Shown here one piece after another: positions 26,232 through 35,931 of a DNA stretch of 64,000 bases. The notes beneath the pieces are model-generated. The model searched no databases, was not told the origin of the DNA, and saw only the letters and a list, made by a program, of their open reading frames with translations. This stretch comes from Bacteroidota bacterium. Its GTDB lineage: Bacteria > Bacteroidota > Bacteroidia > AKYH767-A > 2013-40CM-41-45. Position 1 is the stretch's first letter. Every line of letters begins with the position of its first letter. The translations under genes and the position numbers were made by a program. Where the stretch lies: the NCBI GenBank assembly GCA_003389385.1, contig QQVM01000017.1, positions 198,443 to 262,442 of the forward strand. The letters are read 5' to 3'.

Positions 26232-27581
26232 ATGGAATTAACTTCAGTCAATAATATCACCGAGTTAAAGAATCAAATCAGAGATAAAATTGGTGGTATT
26301 AATAAATCTGCATTCACCACTGATAAATTCGGTAGCGAGCAAGAATACACTTACAAGGGATTAATAGGCGGTGCGGATGCTCTGTTATCAGATATTGGAG
26401 CACTGGTAAAAACGCCTGAGAAATTTATACGCTTGTCATCCTATGAAGACCGTCAATCATTAATTCAACAGTTAGTGAATGTTAAGAATTCTATTGATGA
26501 CCCTTCAGCATTGGTCGGATACATTGAAACACTCAAGAGTTACCTCAGACCTTTTAATGTTAGATATACTAAAGACCGTTACATTGAATTCGACAAACAG
26601 ACAGATATCATTTTCAAAAAAAAGGTGGAAATAGAAGAGGCGGCTGAAGGAATTACCACATTGAAAAAGGAGATGGAAGATAAGAAACTAATAGTTGATG
26701 CTTTGGTAGTTGATTTAGAGGCAAAAGTTAAAAATGTTGAAGAAAAGAATACAAACTTGCAATCACTCATTGAAAAACAAAATGCAAGCATAGAGGAAAA
26801 TCAGACAAAACTTGATGATCTCGATGAATTGAAAATTGGAATAAACGAAATCAACAAAAGTGCTAATCTTTCCTTTACCGAAATAAAATCCAATGAAAAG
26901 CTTGTTGACTCGTTTGTCAAACGAGTGCAAACAAGAGAAACACAAATCGATAAAATTGAAAATCAAACTACAGATTATCTTACTAAACTAAAAGAGTTTC
27001 AAAATGAAAGGATTGCGCTTCTAGATGAAGCACAAAAATTAATTGATTCGGCCAAACTCGCTTTAAATTATAAAACTGCTGAAGGACTTAGTGCGTCTTT
27101 TAAATCCCAATATGATGAACAATTAAAAGCAAAGCCTTGGATATGGATCGTAATAGCTGGCCTCTGTCTTGCGACCACTATAGGATTAGGTATTTGGATT
27201 TTATTGGAGCGTACCGATGTTGGCGTGATTATTGGAAGAATTACGCTTTTGCCTTTACCAATAGCCGGTGCATTATTCTGCGCTAACCAATATGTTAAGC
27301 GTCATAATATCATTCAAGATTATGCATATAAGCTAGCTTTGGCAAAATCAATTGTCGGTTTTTCTGAGCAATTAAAAAACAGTACTGAAAAAAGCTCTGA
27401 AGAGTATGTAACTTACATTAAGAGAGTGCTTGAAGAAATTCATCAAGATCCACTTCGAAAAAGAACTAAAAATGAAAGCAGAATAAGTTCACTTGAAGAA
27501 AAAGAGAAAGAACATGCATTATCATTAAAATCGCTTTCGGAAACTGTTGGCAATCTCTTTAAGAGAAAATTCGAGGAATAA
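26232..27581 (+). CDS. Coiled-coil protein with two C-terminal-half membrane helices
   Basis: 449 residues from the ATG at 26232; the frame is open back to 26070, but that part lies inside the structured RNA block. Residues about 110-280 form a long Lys/Glu-rich coiled coil, followed by two hydrophobic segments (PWIWIVIAGLCLATTIGLGI then IITLL-like and LPLPIAGALFCANQYV) and a second helical region. No family is certain. It lies 21 bp before the serine integrase and may be an element-encoded membrane or envelope factor. Confidence 0.6.
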   Translation: MELTSVNNITELKNQIRDKIGGINKSAFTTDKFGSEQEYTYKGLIGGADALLSDIGALVKTPEKFIRLSSYEDRQSLIQQLVNVKNSIDDPSALVGYIETLKSYLRPFNVRYTKDRYIEFDKQTDIIFKKKVEIEEAAEGITTLKKEMEDKKLIVDALVVDLEAKVKNVEEKNTNLQSLIEKQNASIEENQTKLDDLDELKIGINEINKSANLSFTEIKSNEKLVDSFVKRVQTRETQIDKIENQTTDYLTKLKEFQNERIALLDEAQKLIDSAKLALNYKTAEGLSASFKSQYDEQLKAKPWIWIVIAGLCLATTIGLGIWILLERTDVGVIIGRITLLPLPIAGALFCANQYVKRHNIIQDYAYKLALAKSIVGFSEQLKNSTEKSSEEYVTYIKRVLEEIHQDPLRKRTKNESRISSLEEKEKEHALSLKSLSETVGNLFKRKFEE

Positions 27582-27602
27582 CTGATCGAATATTTTACTA
27601 AC

Positions 27603-29048
27603 ATGAAAGATAAAAAAGTCGGCATTTGGATTCGAGTTTCTACTGAGTTTCAGGTAAAGGATGACAGTCCCGAACATCACGAAAAGCGGGCTCGCTCCTA
27701 TGCAGAAGCTAAAGGTTGGAATATTGTTGAACTATACAAACTTGATGCTGTAAGCGGAAAATCTGTTATGGATCATCCAGAGGCCAAACGAATGCTTAAA
27801 GATGTTCGCGCAGGAAGAATTACAGGCCTCATTTTTTCAAAGTTGGCACGACTTGCAAGAAACACGAAGGAACTACTTGAGTTCTCTGAAATTTTCCGTG
27901 CATATGATGCAGACCTTATTTCTCTTTCTGAGAGTATTGACACCAGTTCTTCTGCCGGGAGATTATTTTACACAATGATCGCAGCACTTTCAGAATGGGA
28001 GCGGTCTGAAATCGCAGAGCGGGTTGCCGCATCTGTTCCTATTCGTGCCAAACTCGGAAAATCTCTTGGTGGTGCAGCGCCGTTTGGATATAGATGGGAA
28101 GGAAAGAACCTGTTCATAGAAGAGAAAGAAGCACAGGTGAGAAAAATAATTTATGAACTTTTTATTGAACACAAACGTAAAGCTACAGTCGCAGATATAC
28201 TCAACAGGAAGGGGTACCGAACTCGAAATGGTTCAGAATTTTCTGACACAACCATTGGCCGACTCCTTCGTGATCCAGTAGCTAAAGGACTCCGAAGAGC
28301 AAACTATACAAAAAGTCTTGGGGAGAACAAAAAGTGGGAAATGAAACCCAAAGAGGATTGGGTGATGATCACCTGCCCTGCTATTATTGATGAAGCTACT
28401 TGGGATTCATGCAATGCAATCTTAGACAGTCAAGAAGTCAAGCGGAATCAACCAACAAGAAAATCAGCACATCTTTTTTCTGGAATTCTACTTTGTTCTT
28501 GTGGTGGCAAAATGTATGTCCCTACTCGGGTGACAAAATACATGTGTTCAAGATGTAAAAAAACAAATATTATGATTGATGACATTGAATCAATCTATTA
28601 CGAAAACCTCAAATCTTTTATTCTCGGCAAAGACGATATAGCGATATTAAATGCAAGATCAAAGAATGAAATTGATTCAAAAAACCAAGAGTTAGTTGTC
28701 CTTGGTATTGAAAAAAATAATATTCGTCAAGAAATGGATAAACTAGTACTACTCCATAACAAGGATCAACTTCCTACGGAAAGGTTTGGTGAATACTATA
28801 CTCCACTGAACCTTCGACTTAAGCAATGCGAGGACAGCATATTAGATATTGAAAGTCAGCTTGACTATATCAAGCATCAGCAATTAAATGGAGAATACAT
28901 CCTAGAAAATGCTGATTCTTTATACAAAAGCTGGCCAAAACTTTCCATTGAATCCCGTCGAAAAGTGGTCGAAGAGCTGACGGAGTCTATAATTATATCT
29001 AATGATGAAATTTATATAAAGTTTCATTTTACGCCAAATTCCTATTAA
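27603..29048 (+). CDS. Large serine integrase at the comM junction
   Basis: A 481-residue serine recombinase: catalytic domain with WIRVSTEFQVKDDSPEHHEK (active Ser), SKLARLARNTKELLEF, and GRLFYTMIAALSEWERSEIA on the long helix; recombinase domain about 165-260; zinc ribbon LCSCGGKMYVPTRVTKYMC then SRC; coiled coil; C-terminal helix. Its stop is 25 bp before the comM fragment, the expected place for an integrase that targets comM and sits beside its own attachment site. It is probably the enzyme that inserted this element. Confidence 0.92.
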   Translation: MKDKKVGIWIRVSTEFQVKDDSPEHHEKRARSYAEAKGWNIVELYKLDAVSGKSVMDHPEAKRMLKDVRAGRITGLIFSKLARLARNTKELLEFSEIFRAYDADLISLSESIDTSSSAGRLFYTMIAALSEWERSEIAERVAASVPIRAKLGKSLGGAAPFGYRWEGKNLFIEEKEAQVRKIIYELFIEHKRKATVADILNRKGYRTRNGSEFSDTTIGRLLRDPVAKGLRRANYTKSLGENKKWEMKPKEDWVMITCPAIIDEATWDSCNAILDSQEVKRNQPTRKSAHLFSGILLCSCGGKMYVPTRVTKYMCSRCKKTNIMIDDIESIYYENLKSFILGKDDIAILNARSKNEIDSKNQELVVLGIEKNNIRQEMDKLVLLHNKDQLPTERFGEYYTPLNLRLKQCEDSILDIESQLDYIKHQQLNGEYILENADSLYKSWPKLSIESRRKVVEELTESIIISNDEIYIKFHFTPNSY

Positions 29049-29082
29049 ATAAATATGCAAACAACCCCACACATCCATGTCC
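29049..29082. other. Probable right attachment junction (attR) in comM
   Basis: Between the integrase stop and recognisable ComM coding, the element sequence AACAACCCCACACAT passes into CCATGTCCATGCGG, the codons for the conserved N-P-C-P-C-G of ComM. The Asn codon of that motif is altered (CAT in place of AAT/AAC), so the crossover lies at about 29072-29080. The matching left site is not in the window. Confidence 0.65.
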
Positions 29083-29563
29083 ATGCGGTTATTACAATCA
29101 CCCTGATAAGAATTGCGTATGCGCACCGGGAGTTGTTCAGAAATATCTCAACAAAGTTTCCGGTCCTTTGCTTGACAGGATTGACATTCATGTAGAAGTC
29201 ACTCCTGTCGCTTTCCGTGAACTCAGCACAGCTTCCACTGGTGAAAAAAGTGAGTCGATTCGTAAAAGGGTGGTAGAGGCAAGAAATATTCAGGCAGGCA
29301 GGTTCGGCGATGACGCAGGAGTTTACTGCAATGCGCAAATGAGTTCGAAAATATTACGCGAAATATGCCACATTCCTGAGGAAGGAAAAACATTATTGAA
29401 AACTGCTATGGAAAGACTGGGTCTCAGCGCACGCGCGTATGACCGGATTTTAAAAGTTGCAAGAACTATTGCCGATTTAGCCGGTTCCGATAAGATTCTG
29501 ACAGAACATCTGGCAGAAGCGATTCAGTACCGCAGCCTTGACAGGGAAGGATGGGCGGGATGA
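29073..29563 (+). pseudogene. comM: 3' fragment of comM (Mg-chelatase-like ATPase), cut by the element
   Basis: The last ~163 codons of comM/yifB. The reading starts PCPCGYYNHPDKNCVCAPG, then VQKYLNKVSGPLLDRIDIHV, and ends LSARAYDRILKVARTIADLA...AIQYRSLDREGW, all typical of the C-terminal half. The ATPase core with Walker A is missing, and the normal start lies in the absent 5' half. ComM is a branch-migration helicase active in natural transformation, so insertion here should lower that function. Internal ATGs could start a short product, but there is no reason to think it is functional. Confidence 0.88.
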
Positions 29564-29570
29564 CTGTTAT

Positions 29571-30179
29571 TTATTCAGCCCATTTGATTGTACAGCCGAT
29601 TGCTTTAGTCTGACTCAGCGGAACAGTTTTGTTTTCGAGCAGTGCATCCACAGCATCTTCAACATAGCGAATGCTCACATTCTCTTCCTCTTCGGTGTTG
29701 TTGTCGATCGCGCCGATGTAACGCACGATTAGTTTTTCATTCTGCTTATTCAGCACAAATACGTGCGGTGTTCGTGTTGCTCCGAACGATTTGGCGATTT
29801 CCTGGCTTTCGTCTCTAAGATATGGGAAATTGAATTTTTTCTCTTTAGCTCTGAGCACCATGTTCTCAAAAGAATCTCCGGGAACTTTCTTTACATCATT
29901 CGGATTGATAGCTATCACAGGAAAACCTTTTGAGGCATATTTGTCTTGCAGTTTGATGATTCTGTCTTCATAAGCTACTGAGAACGGACAATGATTGCAT
30001 GTGAAAATCACAATGAATCCCTTTGCCTTGTCATAATCAGCCAGTGAAACAAATTTTCCGTCAATATTCTTGAGTTTAAAATCACGGGCTTCGTCATTTA
30101 CCTGATAGGCAATTAGCGAAGCAGAGCTGAATATGGCAATTAATAATAATGCCAGTCGTATGGATGTCACTTTTTTCAT
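29571..30179 (-). CDS. Exported thioredoxin-like protein (AhpC/redoxin fold)
   Basis: A 202-residue protein with a signal peptide (residues 1-24). The redoxin domain has IVIFTCNHCPFSVAYEDRII, a CxxC-type CNHC site, and later FGATRTPHVFVLNKQNEKLI with the cis-Pro region. Related proteins are periplasmic peroxiredoxin- or thioredoxin-like reductants. It is convergent with comM, 7 bp from the comM stop, so it belonged to the original core context. Confidence 0.82.
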   Translation of the reverse strand: MKKVTSIRLALLLIAIFSSASLIAYQVNDEARDFKLKNIDGKFVSLADYDKAKGFIVIFTCNHCPFSVAYEDRIIKLQDKYASKGFPVIAINPNDVKKVPGDSFENMVLRAKEKKFNFPYLRDESQEIAKSFGATRTPHVFVLNKQNEKLIVRYIGAIDNNTEEEENVSIRYVEDAVDALLENKTVPLSQTKAIGCTIKWAE

Positions 30180-30245
30180 AATGCTATATTTTCGAATTGT
30201 CTGAATTTAATTTATATGCGAATGATCTTGAATGTCTGTATATAA

Positions 30246-30737
30246 TTATTGAATATTATCGACTATCAAAGTAAACAATTCTTCTTCACTGATTTTTCCT
30301 TCTTTGAAAAATACAGATTTCCCTTGACGAAATACGGCTGTTGCAGGTATTGCACCGCTCCATTCATTGTTCACCTGACTAATCCAGGTATTAGGGTCCG
30401 CATCAGTGAATCTCCACACATGCGATTGAATTTCATGCTTCTTTAAAAAAGGGATTACTGTATTCTCCACTTTTGATTTGAAATCCAGATTTACCAGGAT
30501 AATCTTTACATTGTTTCTCTGGAACTCTATGTTTGCTTTTTCAAAGGAGGGTAGCTCTTCTATACAAGGCTTGCACCAGGTTGCCCAAAAGTTGAAGATG
30601 AGTAAAGTATCTCCGGCTATTTCAACATTTTTCTTCCACTCATTAAAGCTGATTGTTCGGATTTCTTGTCCGGAAAGGAAAGCCGGTATAAGGAGTATTA
30701 ATGCCAACGCGAAAGTTAATTCCTTGCTTTTCATCAT
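30246..30737 (-). CDS. TlpA-like periplasmic thiol-disulfide oxidoreductase
   Basis: About 163 residues from an internal Met (30737, MMKSKEL), which places a proper signal peptide (ALALILLIPAFLSG) at the N-terminus; the frame opens nine codons earlier. Active site: FNFWATWCKPCIEELPSFEK (WCxxC), with cis-Pro in GAIPATAVFRQG. It probably reduces periplasmic protein thiols. It follows the same direction as the redoxin gene after 66 bp. Confidence 0.85.
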   Translation of the reverse strand: MMKSKELTFALALILLIPAFLSGQEIRTISFNEWKKNVEIAGDTLLIFNFWATWCKPCIEELPSFEKANIEFQRNNVKIILVNLDFKSKVENTVIPFLKKHEIQSHVWRFTDADPNTWISQVNNEWSGAIPATAVFRQGKSVFFKEGKISEEELFTLIVDNIQ

Positions 30738-30850
30738 TTTTGGATTTGATCTTCCATACAACAAGTTAAGAATATATACTGAGTTTTCTTTTTGATTCGC
30801 TATATGTCTGAATCATTTGGCATAGAATCACTTCTGGAATTGGCTCTCGC

Positions 30851-30880
30851 TTGTATAGATATGATTATTCTCTATATTTG
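30851..30880 (+). promoter_or_regulatory. Bacteroidota-type promoter for the POT transporter
   Basis: TTG at 30851-30853, 19-bp spacer, TATATTTG at 30873-30880 (matches TAnnTTTG), ending 24 bp before the ATG at 30905. Spacing and sequence fit the -33/-7 consensus of this phylum. Confidence 0.6.
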
Positions 30881-30904
30881 GCCGCCTCTCCTTATTAACG
30901 AAAT

Positions 30905-32389
30905 ATGAAAAAAGAAATTACACTCGAAGAAATTCAATCATTTAAAGGTAAGTATCCCAGGCAGCTTTGGTATTTGTTTGCCATTGAAATGTGGGAACGC
31001 TTTTGCTTTTACGGTATGCGCGGCATGCTGGCTGTATTTATGGTTAGTCAGCTTATGATGCCGGATGATGTGGCCAACCTTCAATATGGTGCCACACAGG
31101 CTTTCGTGTATGCTTTTACATTCATCGGTGGTCTCTTTGCCGATAAAATTCTGGGATTTAGAAAGTCACTCGTATGGGGAGGATTATTGATGATAACCGG
31201 ATCTTTGATTCTTGCATTTGATCCGAAAACATTTTTCTTTATCGGAATCAGCTTCACCATCATCGGAACAGGATTTTTCAAGCCAAATATCAGTACGATG
31301 GTAGGCGCACTTTATCCTGCAGGCGACTCGAGGCGGGATGCGGGGTTTTCACTGTTCTACTCCGGAATCAATATCGGCGCCTTACTTGGAGGTTACATTT
31401 GCATCACGGTAGCTAAAAACTACAGCTGGAACCTTGCCTTCGGCTTCGCGGCAATTGTGATGACCATAAGCTTGATTACTTTCCTTCTGACAAAAAAGTC
31501 ATTTGGACCGATCGGACAATCCCCCTTGCTGGATAAAAAGAGTCCGATTACCCGCAAATGGTATGAAGCGGCAGTTTATCTCGGGTCCCTGATCGTTGTG
31601 CCATTCATCATCATCATGGTGTCCAAAACAGAATACACTGATTACTTTATGTATACGATCGGGCCGGCAACGCTCATCTATCTTATATATGAGATGAGCA
31701 AATGTGGCCGGGATGAAGTGAAGAAACTAATGGCTGCCATGGTCTTTATCTTCTTCTCAATTTTGTTCTGGGCATTTTTTGAACAGAGCGGAGGATCGCT
31801 CAGCTTGTTCGCAGCAAACAACCTTGACGATAAAATTCTCGGTATCACTTTTGATCCTAACGGAGTAAACAATGCCAGCAACGCCTTTTTTGTAATTGTA
31901 TTCGCACCACTGCTCGGATTGCTCTGGGTATGGCTCAGCAAGCGAAAAGCAGAACCGAATACCGTGGTAAAGTTTGGCTTGGGTTTCCTGTTTCTGGCTC
32001 TCTCATTCTATGTATTCTACTTCACTCGTTTCTTTGCAAACGCTCAGGGCATGACTTCCCTGGAGATATTTACACTTGCATATCTCATCATCACTTTTGG
32101 TGAGCTTTGCCTTTCACCGATTGGATTATCCATTATGACTAAGCTTTCACCGGCAAGACTGCAGGGAGTGATGATGGGAATGTGGTTTCTTGCCAGCGCT
32201 TACGGGCAATATGTAGCAGGAATTCTCGGAGCAGGCATGAGCAGTCCGAAGGAGAACGCTTCCCTGATGGATAAGCTGATGTCCTATACAGCGGGTTACC
32301 AGCAACTGGCGATCTATGCATTGATTGCAGGAGTGATTCTGATTGCAATTTCTCCCTGGGTTAAGAAGTTAATGCAGGATGTGAAATAA
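30905..32389 (+). CDS. POT-family proton-coupled oligopeptide transporter
   Basis: A 494-residue multi-pass membrane protein. The EMWERFCFYGMRGMLAVF segment near residue 27 carries the ExxERFxYY-type proton motif of POT/PTR2 transporters, followed by GGLFADKILGFRKS and GTGFFKPNISTMVGALY (PTR2 signature). Twelve or more transmembrane helices are visible. It imports di- and tripeptides driven by protons. Length is normal. A TAnnTTTG promoter lies upstream and a bidirectional terminator follows. Confidence 0.92.
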   Translation: MKKEITLEEIQSFKGKYPRQLWYLFAIEMWERFCFYGMRGMLAVFMVSQLMMPDDVANLQYGATQAFVYAFTFIGGLFADKILGFRKSLVWGGLLMITGSLILAFDPKTFFFIGISFTIIGTGFFKPNISTMVGALYPAGDSRRDAGFSLFYSGINIGALLGGYICITVAKNYSWNLAFGFAAIVMTISLITFLLTKKSFGPIGQSPLLDKKSPITRKWYEAAVYLGSLIVVPFIIIMVSKTEYTDYFMYTIGPATLIYLIYEMSKCGRDEVKKLMAAMVFIFFSILFWAFFEQSGGSLSLFAANNLDDKILGITFDPNGVNNASNAFFVIVFAPLLGLLWVWLSKRKAEPNTVVKFGLGFLFLALSFYVFYFTRFFANAQGMTSLEIFTLAYLIITFGELCLSPIGLSIMTKLSPARLQGVMMGMWFLASAYGQYVAGILGAGMSSPKENASLMDKLMSYTAGYQQLAIYALIAGVILIAISPWVKKLMQDVK

Positions 32390-32413
32390 ATTGATTCAGA
32401 GAATTTCAAAAGT

Positions 32414-32442
32414 AAAAAAGGCAGCCATCAGCTGCCTTTTTT
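32414..32442. terminator. Bidirectional terminator between POT transporter and secA
   Basis: AAAAAAGGCAGC / GCTGCCTTTTTT with a 5-nt loop. The A-tract and T-tract on either side let it end both converging genes. Confidence 0.88.
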
Positions 32443-32454
32443 ATTTCTGCTCAT

Positions 32455-35400
32455 TTATGCATTTGCGCCGTGGCAGTTCTTGTACTTCTTGCCACTGCCG
32501 CAGGGACAAGGTTCATTTCGTCCGATCTTTTGTTCAACTCTCACAGGTTGAATCTTCGGTTGTGCAGGAGCTCCCTGTGGCATCCCTTGTTCATGCCCTG
32601 CACTTGATGCATCCGCTTTGCTGGCGCTTATATTTTTAAGGTCGTTCTTTGGCAAAGGTCTTGCTTCGCGAACCTCGTCTGCGTTTTGCTGAGGAATCAC
32701 TGCCTTGAAAAGAAAAGAAATAATATCTCTGTTGACTTTGCCTATCATCTGCCTGAACAGTTCGAACGATTCAAACTTATAGATGAGCAAAGGATCTTTC
32801 TGTTCGTAGACGGCGCCTTGAACGGATTGTTTGAGATCGTCGAGTTCCCGAAGGTGTTCTTTCCATGCGTCGTCAATCAATGCAGCAGTAATTAGTCTTT
32901 CAAAAGCGTTTTGCACTTCTCTTCCCTGTGAATCGATCGCTTTCTTCACATTTACAACCACCTGGATGCCTTTTTTTCCGTCAGTGAAAGGAACTACAAT
33001 ATTCTGGATGGTCGCTCCCTGTTTTTCATTTACTTCTTTGAAGAAAGGAAATGTTCTTTCAATCAGTGTATTGGTTTTGTTTCGGTAGTACCGACGTGCT
33101 TCTTCAAATACTTTATCAGAGAGTTTTTCAATTTTATCATTCAGGAATTCCTGTTCTGATACAGGTGATTCGATTGACAAAACTCTCATCAGATCCTGCT
33201 GGAATGCTTCGAAGTCGCGGTTCTCCTGATGCTGCGATACGATGGCTTCACTTGTTTCGAGCATCATGTTGCTGATGTCGATGCTTAGGCGCTCTCCGTA
33301 AATTGCATGACGGCGCTTGGTGTAAATAACCTCACGCTGGGAATTCATCACGTCATCGTATTCAATCAGCCTTTTCCTGATGCCGAAATTGTTTTCCTCC
33401 ACTTTTCTCTGGGCTCTTTCAATGGAAGAAGTGATCATGCTGTGCTGGATGACTTCTCCTTCTTCAATACCCATGCGATCCATCAGTTTAACTATCCGGT
33501 CGGAACCGAAAACTCTCATCAGATCGTCTTCCAGCGAAACATAGAATTGAGATGATCCCGGATCACCCTGACGGCCAGCCCTTCCTCGTAACTGACGGTC
33601 AACCCTCCTTGATTCATGTTTCTCCGTACCAATGATGGCTAGACCGCCTGCGTCTTTTACGCCCGGCCCAAGTTTGATATCGGTACCACGGCCTGCCATG
33701 TTTGTGGCAATGGTAACGGTGCCGGCGAATCCGGCCTCAGCAACAATCTGGGCTTCTTTCTGGTGCAGCTTCGCGTTAAGTACATTGTGCCTGATGTTGC
33801 GGAGTTTGAGCATCCTGCTGAGTAACTCCGAAATTTCCACTGAGGTAGTACCCACCAGTACAGGTCTGCCCGATTTAACCAATGCCTCAATTTCTTCTAT
33901 GACAGCATTGTACTTCTCTCTTTTTGATTTGTAAACTTTGTCTTCCTCATCTTTCCTCACTATTGGCTTGTTGGTCGGAATGCTGACAACATCAAGCTTA
34001 TAAATAGTCCAGAACTCCTGTGCTTCTGTCTCCGCAGTACCTGTCATGCCCGCAAGTTTATGGTACAACCGGAAATAATTCTGCAGAGTGATCGTTGCAT
34101 AAGTTTGTGTAGCAGCTTCGACCTTCACATTCTCTTTCGCTTCAATCGCCTGATGCAGTCCGTCTGAATATCGCCTTCCTTCCATTACCCTTCCGGTCTG
34201 TTCGTCTACGATTTTAATTTTCCCGTCAACGATAATATACTCTACATCTTTTTCGAAAAGCGTGTATGCTTTTAATAGCTGGTTAACCGTGTGAATTCGT
34301 TCTGACTTTATTGCATAATCACGCATCAGCTCGTCTTTCATGGATTGAGTTTCTTCCGGGCTTCTTCCGGACTTCTCAATCTCTGCCATCGCAGTTCCCA
34401 CATCTGGAAGGACAAAAAAGTTTTTGTCTTCCGTGGTCTTCGACATCAACTCAATACCTTTTTCCGTGAGTTCAATGTTGTTATTCTTCTCGTCGATTAC
34501 AAAATACAGAGTGGCATCAGCCTTATGCATCTCTTTCTGCTGATCCTGCAGGTAGAAGTTTTCCGTTTTCTGCATGAGAGCTCTTACTCCGGGCTCTCCA
34601 AGCAATTTAATCAGAGCCTTGTTCTTCGGTAAACCTCTGTGAGCCCTGAAAAGCGCAAGCCCTGCCTCATCTTCCTTTTTTTCCGATAAAAGTTTTTTAG
34701 CGTCAGACACCAGAGTTGTTATATAATCACGCTGCGTTTTTACAAGCAGATCAACTTTGGGCTTATATACATCAAACTCCTGGTGATCTCCTTTGGGAGT
34801 AGGACCTGAAATAATGAGAGGAGTTCTCGCATCATCAATCAACACAGAGTCAACCTCGTCGACAATTGCGAAGTGGTGTCCGCGCTGAACCATGTCCTCT
34901 ACGTTTCTTGCCATGTTATCACGCAAGTAATCGAATCCGAATTCATTGTTTGTTCCGTAGGTGATGTCAGAGAGATATGCGTTTCTCCTTGCCGCTGAGT
35001 TGGGTTCATGCTTGTCGATGCAGTCGACAGTAAGACCAAGAAATTCGAATATCGGACCATTCCATTCGGAGTCCCTTTTGGCTAGGTAATCATTCACAGT
35101 CACTACATGGACACCTCTGCCTGCCAGCGCGTTCAGGTAAATGGGAAGGGTAGCTACAAGAGTCTTACCTTCACCTGTTGCCATCTCGGCGATTTTTCCC
35201 TGATGCAATACAGATCCGCCAATGAGCTGCACATCATAGTGCACCATATTCCAGGTAATCGTGTTGCCGGCTGCGAGCCATGAATTTTTGTAGGTAACCT
35301 GATCCCCGCTGATTGAAATATTATCCCTCACAGGCGCAAGGTTTCTGTCTATGTCCTTTGCAGTGGCGCTAATGCTTTCATTAGCTGTAAATCTTCTTGC

Positions 35401-35766
35401 GGTTTCTCTTACCACAGCGAATGCCTCAGGAAGGAGTTCAGTCAGAATTTCTTCTGTCTGCTTGTTGCGCTCTTTTTTCAACTGATCTACCTTTCGGTAG
35501 ATGTCTTCTTTGGTATGAAGATCCATTTCAGGATCAGCTTCCGCCTCCTTCTCCAGATCGGAAATTTGTTTTTCAGTATCCTGAATGTATTCTGAAATAC
35601 GCGCTTTGAATTCCTGAGTCTTATTTCTTAATTGATCATTGCTCAGTTCCCTGATCTTCTGATATTCCTCAATAACTTTTATGGCAATCGGCCCCAACTC
35701 CTTCAGGTCTTTCTCACTTTTACTGCCAAAAATTTTGGTAATCGCTTTATTTAAGATTCCTAACAT
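32455..35766 (-). CDS. secA: Preprotein translocase ATPase SecA
   Basis: 1103 residues, the long form of this phylum. Motifs: [19 protein letters not shown] (Walker A), [20 protein letters not shown] (DEAD region), [20 protein letters not shown] (motif V) and [20 protein letters not shown] (motif VI), then the helical scaffold and a C-terminal SEC-C zinc motif ([18 protein letters not shown]). It drives Sec-dependent protein export at the inner membrane and feeds T9SS cargo to the periplasm. It is a core single-copy gene with no irregularities. Confidence 0.97.
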   Translation of the reverse strand: MLGILNKAITKIFGSKSEKDLKELGPIAIKVIEEYQKIRELSNDQLRNKTQEFKARISEYIQDTEKQISDLEKEAEADPEMDLHTKEDIYRKVDQLKKERNKQTEEILTELLPEAFAVVRETARRFTANESISATAKDIDRNLAPVRDNISISGDQVTYKNSWLAAGNTITWNMVHYDVQLIGGSVLHQGKIAEMATGEGKTLVATLPIYLNALAGRGVHVVTVNDYLAKRDSEWNGPIFEFLGLTVDCIDKHEPNSAARRNAYLSDITYGTNNEFGFDYLRDNMARNVEDMVQRGHHFAIVDEVDSVLIDDARTPLIISGPTPKGDHQEFDVYKPKVDLLVKTQRDYITTLVSDAKKLLSEKKEDEAGLALFRAHRGLPKNKALIKLLGEPGVRALMQKTENFYLQDQQKEMHKADATLYFVIDEKNNNIELTEKGIELMSKTTEDKNFFVLPDVGTAMAEIEKSGRSPEETQSMKDELMRDYAIKSERIHTVNQLLKAYTLFEKDVEYIIVDGKIKIVDEQTGRVMEGRRYSDGLHQAIEAKENVKVEAATQTYATITLQNYFRLYHKLAGMTGTAETEAQEFWTIYKLDVVSIPTNKPIVRKDEEDKVYKSKREKYNAVIEEIEALVKSGRPVLVGTTSVEISELLSRMLKLRNIRHNVLNAKLHQKEAQIVAEAGFAGTVTIATNMAGRGTDIKLGPGVKDAGGLAIIGTEKHESRRVDRQLRGRAGRQGDPGSSQFYVSLEDDLMRVFGSDRIVKLMDRMGIEEGEVIQHSMITSSIERAQRKVEENNFGIRKRLIEYDDVMNSQREVIYTKRRHAIYGERLSIDISNMMLETSEAIVSQHQENRDFEAFQQDLMRVLSIESPVSEQEFLNDKIEKLSDKVFEEARRYYRNKTNTLIERTFPFFKEVNEKQGATIQNIVVPFTDGKKGIQVVVNVKKAIDSQGREVQNAFERLITAALIDDAWKEHLRELDDLKQSVQGAVYEQKDPLLIYKFESFELFRQMIGKVNRDIISFLFKAVIPQQNADEVREARPLPKNDLKNISASKADASSAGHEQGMPQGAPAQPKIQPVRVEQKIGRNEPCPCGSGKKYKNCHGANA

Positions 35767-35887
35767 ATTGGACTCCGGTTAATTTTCCGGGCTGACAAAA
35801 GTACTCTTTATTTGTAAGATAATAAATCTTTGATAATGAGTTGTGTCTGTATTCGTTGCGCTGAGTTTGAGCGGGCTTTAAAAAAAT

Positions 35888-35913
35888 AAAGCCGCCTTTT
35901 TAGGGGCGGCTTT
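35888..35913. terminator. Terminator after the minus-strand T9SS gene
   Basis: AAAGCCGCC / GGCGGCTTT with an 8-nt loop, A and T tracts on both sides. It serves the 35932 gene on the minus strand. Confidence 0.8.
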
Positions 35914-35931
35914 TACTTTTCTGAATTCAGA

